This document shows positions 16,329 to 26,580 of a stretch of DNA of 64,000 nucleotides, in pieces (position 1 is the first letter of the stretch; every line of letters starts with the position of its first letter). The notes beneath the pieces were generated by a model. It saw only the letters and a list, made by a program, of their open reading frames with translations, was not told the DNA's origin and ran no database searches. Origin of the DNA: JACCWP01 sp963785115 (GTDB taxonomy: Bacteria; Actinomycetota; Actinomycetes; Propionibacteriales; Nocardioidaceae). The stretch spans positions 1 to 64,000 of the forward strand of contig CAWATY010000005.1 of assembly GCA_963785115.1 (NCBI GenBank). Reading direction: 5' to 3'. The position numbers were made by a program, and so were the translations under genes.

Positions 16329-17141
16329 ATGGGCAACGGCGGTGCGGAGGGCGGAACGACCTCCACGGTCCAGTCCGTCGACCGCGCGGTGACCGTCCTG
16401 GAGATCCTCGCGCACTCCGGTGAGGCGGGCGTCACCGAGCTCGCCGCCGAGCTCGGGGTGCACAAGTCGACGGCCTTCCGGCTGGTGTCCGCCCTCGAGC
16501 AGCGCGGCCTGGTCGAGCAGCACGACGCCCGCGGCAAGTACCGCCTCGGCGTCGGCATCCTGCGGCTCGCCGGCGCCACCACCGCGCGGCTCGACGTCGT
16601 CCAGGAGGCCCGGCCGCTGTGCCGCGAGCTGGCCCGGCGCACCGGTGAGACCGTCAACCTCACGGTGCTGTCCGACGGGGCGGCGCTCTACCTCGACCAG
16701 ATCGCCGGCTCGTCGGCGCTGCAGCCGCACAACTGGGTGGGGCAGCGGATCCCGCTGCACGCCACGTCCAACGGCAAGGTGCTGCTGGCGGGGCTGCCGG
16801 ACGACGAGGCGTCGGCCCTGATCGGTCGCCGCCCCCGCTCGTACACGCCGAGCACGCAGACCACCACCGCAGAGGTGCTGGCGTCAGTGCGCGACGCGCG
16901 CGAGCTGGGGTACGCGGTGGCGATCGACGAGCTGGAGGTGGGCCTGACCGCGGTGGCAGCCCCGCTGCACAACGTGCACGGCGACGTGGTGGCGTCGATC
17001 AGCGTGTCCGGTCCGACGTTCCGGCTGCAGGACGACCGGCTGCAGGCGGCGACAGCCGCGGTCGTCGAGACGGCGGCCGAGGTGTCCAGCCGGCTGGGCT
17101 GGCGTGTTGCGAGCCCGCAACAGGTGCCCGGAAGCGCTTGA
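16329..17141 (+). CDS. IclR-family transcriptional regulator, probable controller of the choline/betaine genes
   Basis: A 270-aa regulator. The N-terminal winged helix has SVDRAVTVLEILAHSGEAGVTELAAELGVHKSTAFRLVSALEQRGLV; the C-terminal effector domain has GETVNLTVLSDGAALYLDQIAGS and PLHATSNGKVLLAGLP, ending in GYAVAIDELEVGLTAVAAPL. It is transcribed without a leader and stands directly before betB. Inverted repeats of TGTTGC/GCAACA type at its own 3' end, in front of betB and in front of the dimethylglycine dehydrogenase gene are the most likely binding sites. The effector is presumably choline, betaine or a breakdown product (inference). Confidence 0.85.
   Translation: MGNGGAEGGTTSTVQSVDRAVTVLEILAHSGEAGVTELAAELGVHKSTAFRLVSALEQRGLVEQHDARGKYRLGVGILRLAGATTARLDVVQEARPLCRELARRTGETVNLTVLSDGAALYLDQIAGSSALQPHNWVGQRIPLHATSNGKVLLAGLPDDEASALIGRRPRSYTPSTQTTTAEVLASVRDARELGYAVAIDELEVGLTAVAAPLHNVHGDVVASISVSGPTFRLQDDRLQAATAAVVETAAEVSSRLGWRVASPQQVPGSA
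17105..17122. promoter_or_regulatory. Inverted repeat TGTTGC-N6-GCAACA (possible IclR operator)
   Basis: The perfect 6-bp arms lie inside the last codons of iclR, 16 bp upstream of the betB -35 element. The half-site is the same as that found before the flavoprotein gene at 26535. Confidence 0.5.
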
Positions 17142-17166
17142 CCGCCGATGGTCGCCGGGTCATTGT
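17138..17166 (+). promoter_or_regulatory. Probable betB operon promoter
   Basis: TTGACC (17138-17143) and CATTGT (17161-17166) are separated by 17 bp, a good vegetative-type promoter. The predicted start point, near 17173, falls inside the repeat array that follows. Confidence 0.5.
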
Positions 17167-17168
17167 TC

Positions 17169-17215
17169 GTTGCGTCAGCCAGGCGCAGGTTGCGTGACAC
17201 GCAACAGCCTGGCTG
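17169..17215. promoter_or_regulatory. Nested inverted repeats before betB (operator or hairpin)
   Basis: GTTGCGT-GAC-ACGCAAC (17189-17205) is a perfect 7-bp inverted repeat. It is enclosed by CAGCCAGGC (17176-17184) and GCCTGGCTG (17207-17215), and a further GTTGCGT lies at 17169-17175. It overlaps the predicted transcription start of betB, as expected for a repressor site. The same bases could fold into a hairpin that ends iclR transcription; there is no T tract. Confidence 0.6.
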
Positions 17216-17235
17216 GCCGCCGAGGTGGGAGAGGG

Positions 17236-18711
17236 ATGCCTGACCTGTTCGTCGGGGGCACATGGGTCGTCGCGGTGGGTGGCGCCACCCGAGAGATCCG
17301 CTGTCCCGCCGACGGCACGCTGGTTGCGACCGTGGACGAGGCCGACCGGGCCGACACCGAGGCGGCGATCGCGGCGGCGCGGCGGGCGTTCGACGACGGC
17401 CCGTGGCCGCGGACTCCGGCGCCCGAGCGCGGCGCCCTGTTGCACCGGGTCGCTGACGCGCTGATGGAGCACAAGTCCGACGTGGCCCGGGCCGAGTCGC
17501 TGGACACCGGCAAGCGGCTGGTGGAGTCGGAGTACGACGTCGACGACGTGGTGGGCGTGTTCCGGCACTACGCCGGCCTGGCGGGCGAGGACGCCGGCCG
17601 GGTCGTCGACACCGGCCAGCCGGGAGTCGTGAGTCGGGTGGTCCATGAGCCGCTCGGGGTGTGCGGGCTGATCACGCCCTGGAACTACCCGCTGCTGCAG
17701 ACGTCGTGGAAGGTCGCCCCCGCCCTGGCGGCCGGCAACACGTTCGTGCTCAAGCCCAGTGAGCTCACGCCGTCGACCGCGATCCTGCTGATGCGCTACC
17801 TCGCCGAGGCCGGGCTGCCCGACGGTGCCGCCAACCTGGTGCTCGGCGCCGGACCGGCTGCGGGCGCCCCACTCAGCGAGCACCCCGACGTCGACCTGGT
17901 GTCGTTCACCGGCGGACTGGACACCGGCAAGCGGGTGATGGTCGCGGCGGCCGGCACGGTGAAGAAGGTTGCGCTCGAGCTCGGTGGCAAGAACCCCAAT
18001 ATCGTTTTCGCCGACGCCGACCGCGAGACCGCACTCGACATGGCGCTCACCGCCGTGTTCCTGCACTCCGGGCAGGTGTGTTCGGCCGGTGCCCGGCTGG
18101 TGGTGGAGGAGTCGATCCACGACTCCTTCGTCGACGAGCTGGTCGAGCGCGCCGGCCGGATCCGCCTCGGCGGCCCGTTCGACGAGCGAGCCGAGTCGGG
18201 ACCGCTGATCTCGGCCGCGCACCGCGAGAAGGTGGAGGCGTACGTCGCCGCCGGGCTGGCCGAGGGCGCGACCCTGCGCTGCGGCGGGGCCCGCCCCGAC
18301 GACGATGCTCTGGCCGACGGCTTCTACTACCTGCCGACGATCCTGGACGACTGCAAGCCCGGGATGAGCGTGCTGCGCGACGAGTCGTTCGGCCCGGTGC
18401 TCACCGTTGAGACGTTCGGTACCGAGGACGACGCGGTCGCGGTCGCCAACGACACGATCTACGGGCTGGCCGGGGCGGTGTGGACCCGCGACGGTGGCAA
18501 GGCCGAGCGGGTGGCGGCCCGGCTGCGCACCGGAACGGTCTGGATCAACGACTACCACCCGTACGTGCCGCAGGCGGAGTGGGGCGGCTACAAGCAGTCG
18601 GGCATCGGGCGCGAGCTGGGCCGGGCCGGTCTGGACGAGTACCGCGAGACCAAGCACGTGTGGCACAACGTGGCGCCGGAACCGCAGCGCTGGTTCGGCG
18701 GCGACGCGTGA
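17236..18711 (+). CDS. betB: Betaine aldehyde dehydrogenase
   Basis: A 491-aa NAD(P)-dependent dehydrogenase that would oxidise betaine aldehyde to glycine betaine. The fold signatures are GLITPWNYPLLQTSWKVAPAL, the catalytic Glu in LELGGKNPNIVF, and the catalytic Cys in HSGQVCSAGARL. The GQVCSAG context is characteristic of betaine aldehyde dehydrogenases. GAGAGGG precedes the ATG. Its stop overlaps the next start (GTGA), coupling it to choline dehydrogenase; pathway context supports the name. Confidence 0.88.
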   Translation: MPDLFVGGTWVVAVGGATREIRCPADGTLVATVDEADRADTEAAIAAARRAFDDGPWPRTPAPERGALLHRVADALMEHKSDVARAESLDTGKRLVESEYDVDDVVGVFRHYAGLAGEDAGRVVDTGQPGVVSRVVHEPLGVCGLITPWNYPLLQTSWKVAPALAAGNTFVLKPSELTPSTAILLMRYLAEAGLPDGAANLVLGAGPAAGAPLSEHPDVDLVSFTGGLDTGKRVMVAAAGTVKKVALELGGKNPNIVFADADRETALDMALTAVFLHSGQVCSAGARLVVEESIHDSFVDELVERAGRIRLGGPFDERAESGPLISAAHREKVEAYVAAGLAEGATLRCGGARPDDDALADGFYYLPTILDDCKPGMSVLRDESFGPVLTVETFGTEDDAVAVANDTIYGLAGAVWTRDGGKAERVAARLRTGTVWINDYHPYVPQAEWGGYKQSGIGRELGRAGLDEYRETKHVWHNVAPEPQRWFGGDA

Positions 18712-20581
18712 GCGGCCGGTCGGGCACCGGTGTCACCGACGCCACCGAGGCCACCGCGCGCTCGTACGACGTCGTCATCGTCGGCGGTGGGTCGGCGGGG
18801 TGCGTGCTCGCGAACCGGCTCAGCGCCGACCCGTCGACGACGGTGCTCATGCTGGAGGCCGGGCGCAGCGACCACATCCTCGACCCGTTCATCCACATGC
18901 CCGCCGCGCTGCCGTTCCCGATCGGGAGCCGGCTCTACGACTGGCGCTACCACTCCGACCCCGAGCCGGCGATGGGTGGCCGCCGGGTCTTTCACGGGCG
19001 CGGCAAGCTGCTCGGTGGCTCGTCGAGCATCAACGGGATGATCTTCCAGCGCGGCAACCCGCTCGACTTCGAGCGCTGGGCGGCCGACGAGGGCATGCGG
19101 GGCTGGGACTACGCCCACTGCCTGCCGTACTTCAAGAAGATGGAGAACTGCCTGGCGGGCGTCGACGACTGGCGCGGCGGCGACGGCCCGCTGGTGCTGG
19201 AGCGCGGCCGGGCCGACACCGAGTTGTTCACGGCGTTCTTCGAGGCCGTTCAGCAGGCCGGTTACCCGCTCACCGACGACGTCAACGGCTACCGCCAGGA
19301 GGGCTTCGCCGCGTTCGACCGCAACGTGCACCGCGGGCGCCGGTTGAGCGCCGCCCGGGCGTACCTGCACCCGGTGAAGCGGCGTCGCAACCTCACCGTC
19401 GAGACGCTGGCACACGTCAGCCGGATCGTCTTCGAGGGCGATCGCGCCGTGGGTGTCGACTACCTGAGGGGCGGGCGGTTGCGCCGCACGGTCCGGGCCG
19501 GGCGGGTGATCTGCGCCGGCGGAGCCATCAACACCCCCCAGCTGCTGCAGCTGTCCGGGATCGGGGAAGCCCGGCTGCTCAAGGACCTCGGCATCGACGT
19601 CGTGGCGGACCTGCCCGGGGTGGGTGCGAACCTGCAGGACCACCTCGAGGTCTACGTGCAGCACTCGGCGCAGCTGCCCGTGTCGATCGCGCCGGGAATG
19701 CGGTGGCGGCACCGGCCGCGGATCGGCGCGGAGTGGCTGTTCCTGCGCACCGGGCTCGGGGCGACCAACCATTTCGAGGGCGGGGGCTTCGTCCGCAGCA
19801 ACGACGACGTGGCGTACCCGAACCTGATGTTCCACTTCCTGCCGATCGCGATCCGCTACGACGGCAGTCCGCCGGCCGGGCAGTCGCCGGCCGACCACGG
19901 CTACCAGGTGCACATCGGGCCGATGTACTCCGACGCCCGTGGTTCGGTCACCATCCGCTCGACGAACCCCAAGCAGCACCCGTCGCTGGTCTTCAACTAC
20001 CTGACGACGGACCAGGACCGGCGTGAGTGGGTCGAATCGGTACAGGTCGCGCGCGAGATCATGAGCCAGCCGGCGCTGGCGCCGTACGACGGCGGAGAGC
20101 TGTCACCCGGACCGACGGTGACGACCGACCAGCAGGTGCTCGACTGGGTGGCCAGCGACGCCGAGACCGCCTATCACCCCTCCTGCACCGCCCGGATGGG
20201 TGTCGACGACCAGTCGGTGCTCGACCCGGCCACGATGGACGTGCACGGGGTGCGCGGGCTCAGCGTGGTCGACGCGTCGGCGATGCCCTACGTGACCAAC
20301 GGGAACATCTACGCGCCGGTGATGATGCTCGCCGAGAAGGCGGCCGACCTGATCGCAGGCAACACGCCCCTGCAGGTCACGGATGTGCCGTTCTACCGAC
20401 ACGGCGACGGTTCGCCGCTCTACCCTCCGGGTGACCCCCGCAATCGGTCGAGCAATCAGTCGAGCACCCAGTCGAGCAACCAGTCGAGCAACCAGTCGAG
20501 CAACCAGTCGAGCAACCAGTCGAGCAACCAGTCGAGCACCCATCAGAGCCCCCATCAGACCCACAACAAGAAGGGTCGGAC

Positions 20582-20585
<4 letters not shown>
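18708..20585 (+). CDS. betA: Choline dehydrogenase (GMC oxidoreductase) with repetitive tail
   Basis: A 625-aa FAD enzyme oxidising choline to betaine aldehyde. The ADP-binding motif YDVVIVGGGSAGCVLANRLS, GMC signature 1 (GRGKLLGGSSSINGMIFQRG) and signature 2 (GGAINTPQLLQLSGIG) are present. The active-site histidine lies in AYHPSCTARMG. RYHSDPEPAMGGRR is typical of BetA. The catalytic protein ends near residue 578 (DPRN); beyond it is a low-complexity tail of NQSS units and THQSPHQTHNKKGRT, encoded by a tandem repeat and not part of the family. It overlaps both neighbours (GTGA before, ATGA after). Confidence 0.87.
20442..20537 (+). repeat. 12-bp tandem repeat, 8 units, in the 3' end of betA
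   Basis: Eight head-to-tail units of AACCAGTCGAGC or close variants encode (N-Q/R-S-S). The last five are identical. Because the unit is 12 bp, changes in copy number keep the frame. It ends 44 bp before the proV start codon, so copy number could also alter spacing in the operon. Confidence 0.9.
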
Positions 20586-21606
<1,021 letters not shown>

Positions 21607-21610
<4 letters not shown>

Positions 21611-23640
21611 GCGCAACGACCACTGCCGCGCGGCCGGGAACGACACCGTCGACCCCGCGGCCCGACATCGGCGCACGGCTGCGCCGCGCGCCGCGGTGGG
21701 CGTGGGTGCTGGCGATCCTGGTGACCTGGTACCTCGCGTACCTGATCTGGGGCGGCCAGGACACCTTGTTCCTCGTGCAGCGAGCCAGCACCGACCTGCA
21801 CGACAACATCACGGAGTGGAAGGCCGACCTGATCGCCAGTCGGGACAGCAACCCGTTGATGCAGGCGGTCGGATGGGTCTCCGACGGCCTGGACAGCTTC
21901 GGTGGCTGGTTGCAGGAGCTCGTCTCGCAACCGGCGATCCCGCGTCCGGTGCCGCAGGTCGGCTGGTTGGGGGTCGTCGCGGTCGCCGGCTGGGTCGGGC
22001 TGGCGGTCGCGGGCTGGCGGATCGCGCTGATGGTCGTCGCGTCGTTCCTGTCCTTCGGCTTCCTCGGCTACTGGGAGGACAGCCTGGACACGCTGATCGT
22101 CACCTTCCTCGCGGTCGCGATCAGCCTGGCGGTCGGACTGCCGCTCGCGATCTGGATGTCGAGGAGCAAGGTGGTCCGGTCGGTCGTGACCCCGGTGCTC
22201 GACGTCCTGCAGACGATGCCGTCGTTCAACTACCTGGTCCCGGTGTTCTTGTTCTTCGGGCTGGGCCTGCCGTGTGCGGTCGTCGTCACCCTGCTGTACG
22301 CGACCGCGCCTGTGGTCCGGATCGCCGCCCACGGCATCATGTCGGTGCCGAAGACGACCCTCGAGGCCACGGACTCGCTCGGGAACACCAAGTGGCAACG
22401 GCTGATGAAGGTCGAGCTGCCGATGGCGAAGAGCACGATCATCGTCGGCATCAACCAGACGATCATGGCGGCGCTCGCGATGGTGATCATCGCCGGCTAC
22501 GTCAACGGGCCCGGCCTCGGCCAGCCGGTGCTGCAGGCACTGGCCGCGCTCCAGGTCGGCAACAGCTTCGTCGCCGGGCTGTGCATCGTGGTCATGGCGA
22601 TCATGCTCGACCGCACGACGGCGGCGGCGAGCACCCATGCCGAGCGTCGGGCGCGCGCCAACGCCAGCGCGCAACAGCGCCGGATCCTGCTGGCGGGGAC
22701 CGGGCTCGTGGCGGTCTTCTGCATCTGGCTCAGTCGGTACCAGACCCGCTTTGCCGAGTTCCCCGAGACCTCGATCGGGTCCACGATCGCTGAGCAGGTG
22801 CAGCGGTTCGCCGACTGGTTCACCGACACGTTCGGTACTGCCACCGACTGGTTCAAGGACCTGGTGAGCAACGAGCTGCTCAACCCGCTGCAGAGCCTGC
22901 TGGCAGAGTCGCCGTGGTTCGTCACGGGCCTGGCACTCGTCGCGCTCGCCTACGTGCTGGCCGGGCTCCGTGGCGGCGTGTGGGCCCTGGTGTGCCTCGC
23001 CGGCATCTACTACACCGACCTGTGGTACGACACCATGGTCACGCTCGCGATGACACTGGTCGGCACCGTGCTGACGCTGCTGATCGGCGTGGTCCTCGGG
23101 ATCTGGATGGGCAGGCGCCGCCAGGTCGACCTGCTGCTTCGCCCGGTGCTTGACGCCGCCCAGGTGATGCCCCCGTTCGTCTACCTGATCCCCGCCCTGC
23201 TGCTGTTCGGGTCGACCCGCTTCACCGCCATCGCCGCCGCGGTCATCTACGCGGTGCCGGTCGCGGCCAAGCTCGTGGCCGACGGGATCCAGCGGGTGTC
23301 GCCGACGACCGTCGAGGCAGCGGAGTCGGCCGGTACGACCTCGTGGCAGATGATCCGCAAGGTGCAGCTGCCGATGGCCAAGGGCTCGCTGCTGCTGGCG
23401 ACGAACCAGGGCCTGCTCTACGTGCTGTCGATGACCGTCATCGGCGGCCTGGTCGGTGCCGGCGCGCTCGGCTACGACTCCGCACTGGGCATCGGGCAGT
23501 CCGACTCGTTCGGCAAGGGCTTGGCGGCGGCGGGGTGCATCGTGCTGCTCGGCATCATGCTCGACCGGGTCGCCCGGCTGGCGGCCGAGCGCTCTGGCGA
23601 GTCCGCCGATGCAGCACTCGTGCCGAGAAAGCCGGCCTGA
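21607..23640 (+). CDS. proW: Double-length ProW-type permease (two fused permease domains)
   Basis: A 677-aa membrane protein containing two complete permease domains. Each has its own EAA loop: EATDSLGNTKWQRLMKVELP (about residue 257) and EAAESAGTTSWQMIRKVQLP (about residue 577). Each is followed by PMAKSTIIVGINQ or PMAKGSLLLATNQ. Ordinary ProW/OpuAB proteins have one such domain and form homodimers, so this polypeptide should supply both halves of the channel. A periplasmic region of about 90 residues joins the halves. The GTG start overlaps the proV stop (GTGA). Confidence 0.87.
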
Positions 23641-23691
23641 CCACCACCAACTGTCCAGAGCTCGCAGGAAAAACCGAAAGGGGCACAACGC

Positions 23692-24660
23692 ATGAGAGTT
23701 CCGAGGAGGGTCTGCCTGCTGGCGGGCATGGCGGTGAGCGGGCTGGTGCTCACCGCCTGTGGCGGCGGAGACATTGAGTCAGACACCACCGCGGCCGGGG
23801 GCGAGGAGTGCGGCGAGGTCAACCTCGCGGTCAACCCGTGGGTCGGCATGGAGGCGAGCGCGTACGTGGTCGGCCGCGTCGCGGAGACCAAGCTGGGTTG
23901 CGACGTGAACTACGTCGAGACCAAGGAGGAGCTGTCCTGGGCGGGCTTCGGGACCGACGAGGTCGACGTCATCATCGAGGACTGGGGCCACCCCGACCTC
24001 GAGAAGCAGTACTTCGCCGAGTCCGGCGACGGGAGCGCCCAGAACTTCGGCCCGAACGGCAACGAGGGGGTCATCCACTGGTACGTCCCGGGCTGGCTGG
24101 CCGAGGCGCACCCCGATGTCCTGGACTGGCAGAACCTGAACAAGTACGCCGACGACTTCGCGACGTCGGAGTCCGGCGGTCAGGGCCAGTTCCTCGGTGC
24201 CGACCCGTCGTACGTCCAGTACGACGAGGCGATCATCAAGAACCTCGGGCTCGACTTCAAGGTCGTGTTCTCCGGCTCCGAGGCCGCGACCATCGCGGCG
24301 TTCCAGAAGGCCGAGGACAACGAGGAGTTCCTCATCGGGTACTTCTACGAGCCGCAGTGGGTCATCGTGGACCTGGGCATGCAGCCGGTCGAGCTGCCCC
24401 CCTATGAGGAGGGCTGCCAGGCCGACCCGGACGAGGTCGACTGCGAGTACCCGCCGACGCCGCTGCAGAAGATCGCCTCGACGTCCTGGGTCGAGGAGGG
24501 CGGTCCTGCCGTCGACTTCATCGGCAAGTGGCAGTGGACGAACGATGACCAGAACCAGGTCGCCACCTGGATCGCCGGTGAGGGCATGGCGCCGGAGGAC
24601 GCCGCCGACCAGTGGATCGAGGAGAACGCGGACACCGTGGACTCCTGGCTCGGCAGCTGA
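23692..24660 (+). CDS. proX: Glycine betaine-binding lipoprotein
   Basis: A 322-aa substrate-binding protein. The signal MRVPRRVCLLAGMAVSGLVLTAC gives lipidated C23. The mature part opens with VNLAVNPWVGMEASAYVVGRVAE, the OpuAC-type beginning, and includes IEDWGHPD, VIHWYVPGWLAEAHPD and FYEPQWVIVDL; aromatic residues there are candidates for the betaine-binding cage. AAAGGGG lies about 10 bases before the ATG. It ends the operon, closed by a strong hairpin. Choline or proline betaine uptake is also possible. Confidence 0.87.
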   Translation: MRVPRRVCLLAGMAVSGLVLTACGGGDIESDTTAAGGEECGEVNLAVNPWVGMEASAYVVGRVAETKLGCDVNYVETKEELSWAGFGTDEVDVIIEDWGHPDLEKQYFAESGDGSAQNFGPNGNEGVIHWYVPGWLAEAHPDVLDWQNLNKYADDFATSESGGQGQFLGADPSYVQYDEAIIKNLGLDFKVVFSGSEAATIAAFQKAEDNEEFLIGYFYEPQWVIVDLGMQPVELPPYEEGCQADPDEVDCEYPPTPLQKIASTSWVEEGGPAVDFIGKWQWTNDDQNQVATWIAGEGMAPEDAADQWIEENADTVDSWLGS

Positions 24661-24694
24661 CTCACCCGCACCGCCCAGCCAGACCCGCTACACC

Positions 24695-24740
24695 CCGCTC
24701 ATCCGACCGTTGTGCGCAGGCACAACGGTCGGATGAGCGG
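24695..24740. terminator. Intrinsic terminator with 21-bp perfect stem
   Basis: CCGCTCATCCGACCGTTGTGC pairs perfectly with bases 24720-24740 around a GCAG loop, followed on the plus strand by TGTTCTTTGT. It sits between the convergent proX and phosphatase genes and would stop transcription from the left, probably from both sides. Confidence 0.88.
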
Positions 24741-24754
24741 TGTTCTTTGTGGGG

Positions 24755-26410
24755 TCAGGGCAGGTAAGGACGACCGTCCAGGGGTTGCACGGGCTCGATG
24801 CCCAGGATCTCCAGGATGGTCGGCGTGATGTCGACGGACCGGATCGGCGCCGTGCTGTCCTCCGGCGTCGTGCCCGCTCCGGCGAACACGATCGGGATCC
24901 GCTGCACGGTGCGGTTGATGCCACCGTGGTCGCCCGCGACGCCGTAGGACGAGTTGTCGCGCAGCGTCGCGATCAGGTCGGGTCCGTACGGCGCGGCAGC
25001 GGTGTTGACCAGCCGCTGCGCGTTGGCCTGGAACCAGGCCCATTCCAGATCGCCCATTCCGGCCCGGCCGAGGTGCGACACCTTCTCGTAGTGCCGCCCC
25101 ACGCGGTCCCAGACCGCGGTGACACCAGGCATGCCCTCCATCACCTCGGCGGCTTCGGCAGTTGCCTGCTCGCTGCGGTCGTCGAGCCAGGTGCGGATCG
25201 CACCGTCCTGGAACGTGACGTCGACGTTGCCGGTGTCAATCAGCGGCTCGATGGCGGCCGACGGGTCGAGGTACTCACCGTTGACGGCGGTGCCCCAGTA
25301 CCAGTTGTAGTCGCCCCGCCCGGCGCCGTCCTCGCCGTAGAAGTGCCGCGACGGCTGCATGCCGTGGTCGGCGGTCAGCACCACCAGCGTGTCGTCGAGC
25401 TGTCCGCTGCGCCGCAGGTAGGTCATCACCCGGCCGACCTGCTCATCGGCCACCTTCGTGGCGCGCCGCACGTGCGTCATCGGCGCCGGGCCACCCGGGT
25501 CGTCGATGCCGCCCCACATGTGCGCCGCCTTGTCCAGGCCCGGCAGCGACAGCAGCATGCCGCTCCAGTTGGCCTCGCGCTTCATGATCTTCAGCGCCGC
25601 GTCGGCTGCCCACACGTCACCGCCCTGGTGGGCCGGGTCGCGACCGACCGTGTACCGGTTGCCGTCCAGCGGGTACATCCACGCCGGCGGCTGGTCGGTG
25701 TCGTACTGGATCGACGACGACGACTCGACGTAGAACCGTCCGCACTCGGGGTTGGCCAGGTAGCCGGGCACGTTGACGCCGTCCGGACCCCGCCAGGTGA
25801 GGTCTGTGGTCCCGTCACCGTCGCAGTCGTAGATCCGGCTGGAGAACGTGACGATCATGTCCGAGCCCTGGCCGCCCATGCCCCATGCCGCGTACGACTT
25901 GGGGCTGACGGTGGCGACGACCGACTCGGGGTCGGCCTGGTGCAGGTAGTCGGCCAGGTGCGGGTAGCCGGCGTGGTCCTGCAGCGCGAACATCTGGTCG
26001 CGGGTCAGGCTGCCGGGCAGGAAGTAGCGGTTCGCGGGTGAGCCCTCGTCGAGCACGTGGTCGACGTCGCGCATGTACTCGTCGGACCACCCCATGTTCT
26101 TGGGCAGCGCACCGGTGGTGAGCACGTTGTGGGTGACCACCGTCTCGGCACCGATGTGCCCGAGCGTGCCGGCCGGGTAGTCGGTGCCGCGGCGCATCAG
26201 CGCCTGCACGTTCTCCATGTCGTACTTCTTGACGACCTGGCGGGACAGCGAGTCGACGAGGATCACGACGACCTTCGAGGGTCCGTCGGCTCCCGCCGCG
26301 ACTCCCGCGGACGGTGCGGCGCCCGCCGTCGAGATCGAGGGTCCGGTCGCCACCAGTGCGGAGGCTCCGAGGGCCGCCAGGCCCAGGACAGAAGGGATGA
26401 GACGACGCAT
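24755..26410 (-). CDS. Secreted alkaline-phosphatase-superfamily phosphodiesterase
   Basis: A 551-aa exported hydrolase. Residues 1-32 form a signal peptide (MRRLIPSVLGLAALGASALV). The metal site is visible as VVVILVDSLSR (Asp), a nucleophile Thr region VVTHNVLTTGALPKNMGW, D-x3-H in LPGLDKAAHMWG, DH in VLTADHGMQPSRH, and a last His in AGDHGGINRTVQRIP. This arrangement is that of type I phosphodiesterase/nucleotide pyrophosphatases. It may release phosphate or choline from phosphocholine-type esters, which would suit the location, but the substrate is not shown by sequence. It diverges from the flavoprotein gene. Confidence 0.8.
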   Translation of the reverse strand: MRRLIPSVLGLAALGASALVATGPSISTAGAAPSAGVAAGADGPSKVVVILVDSLSRQVVKKYDMENVQALMRRGTDYPAGTLGHIGAETVVTHNVLTTGALPKNMGWSDEYMRDVDHVLDEGSPANRYFLPGSLTRDQMFALQDHAGYPHLADYLHQADPESVVATVSPKSYAAWGMGGQGSDMIVTFSSRIYDCDGDGTTDLTWRGPDGVNVPGYLANPECGRFYVESSSSIQYDTDQPPAWMYPLDGNRYTVGRDPAHQGGDVWAADAALKIMKREANWSGMLLSLPGLDKAAHMWGGIDDPGGPAPMTHVRRATKVADEQVGRVMTYLRRSGQLDDTLVVLTADHGMQPSRHFYGEDGAGRGDYNWYWGTAVNGEYLDPSAAIEPLIDTGNVDVTFQDGAIRTWLDDRSEQATAEAAEVMEGMPGVTAVWDRVGRHYEKVSHLGRAGMGDLEWAWFQANAQRLVNTAAAPYGPDLIATLRDNSSYGVAGDHGGINRTVQRIPIVFAGAGTTPEDSTAPIRSVDITPTILEILGIEPVQPLDGRPYLP

Positions 26411-26517
26411 TGCGACCTCCGTGTGGCCCGGATCCGGGTCCGAGCGTTGGCGGGACCCTAGAGCCCGGCCTCGGATGCGGGCAAGCCTCGACGGCGTCCG
26501 GAAGGCTGCGTTAGGCT

Positions 26518-26563
26518 GTTGCGTATTGCAGACGAGTGTTGCACTAGGCGCAACACTGGCAAC
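26518..26563. promoter_or_regulatory. GTTGC/GCAAC operator array before the dimethylglycine dehydrogenase gene
   Basis: AGTGTTGC-N7-GCAACACT (26535-26557) is a perfect 8-bp inverted repeat, flanked by a further GTTGC (26518-26522) and GCAAC (26559-26563). It uses the same half-site as the repeats around the betB promoter, suggesting one IclR protein controls both operons. It also lies in the divergent gap with the phosphatase gene. Confidence 0.6.
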
Positions 26564-26580
26564 AACCGGGAGGTGACCCC

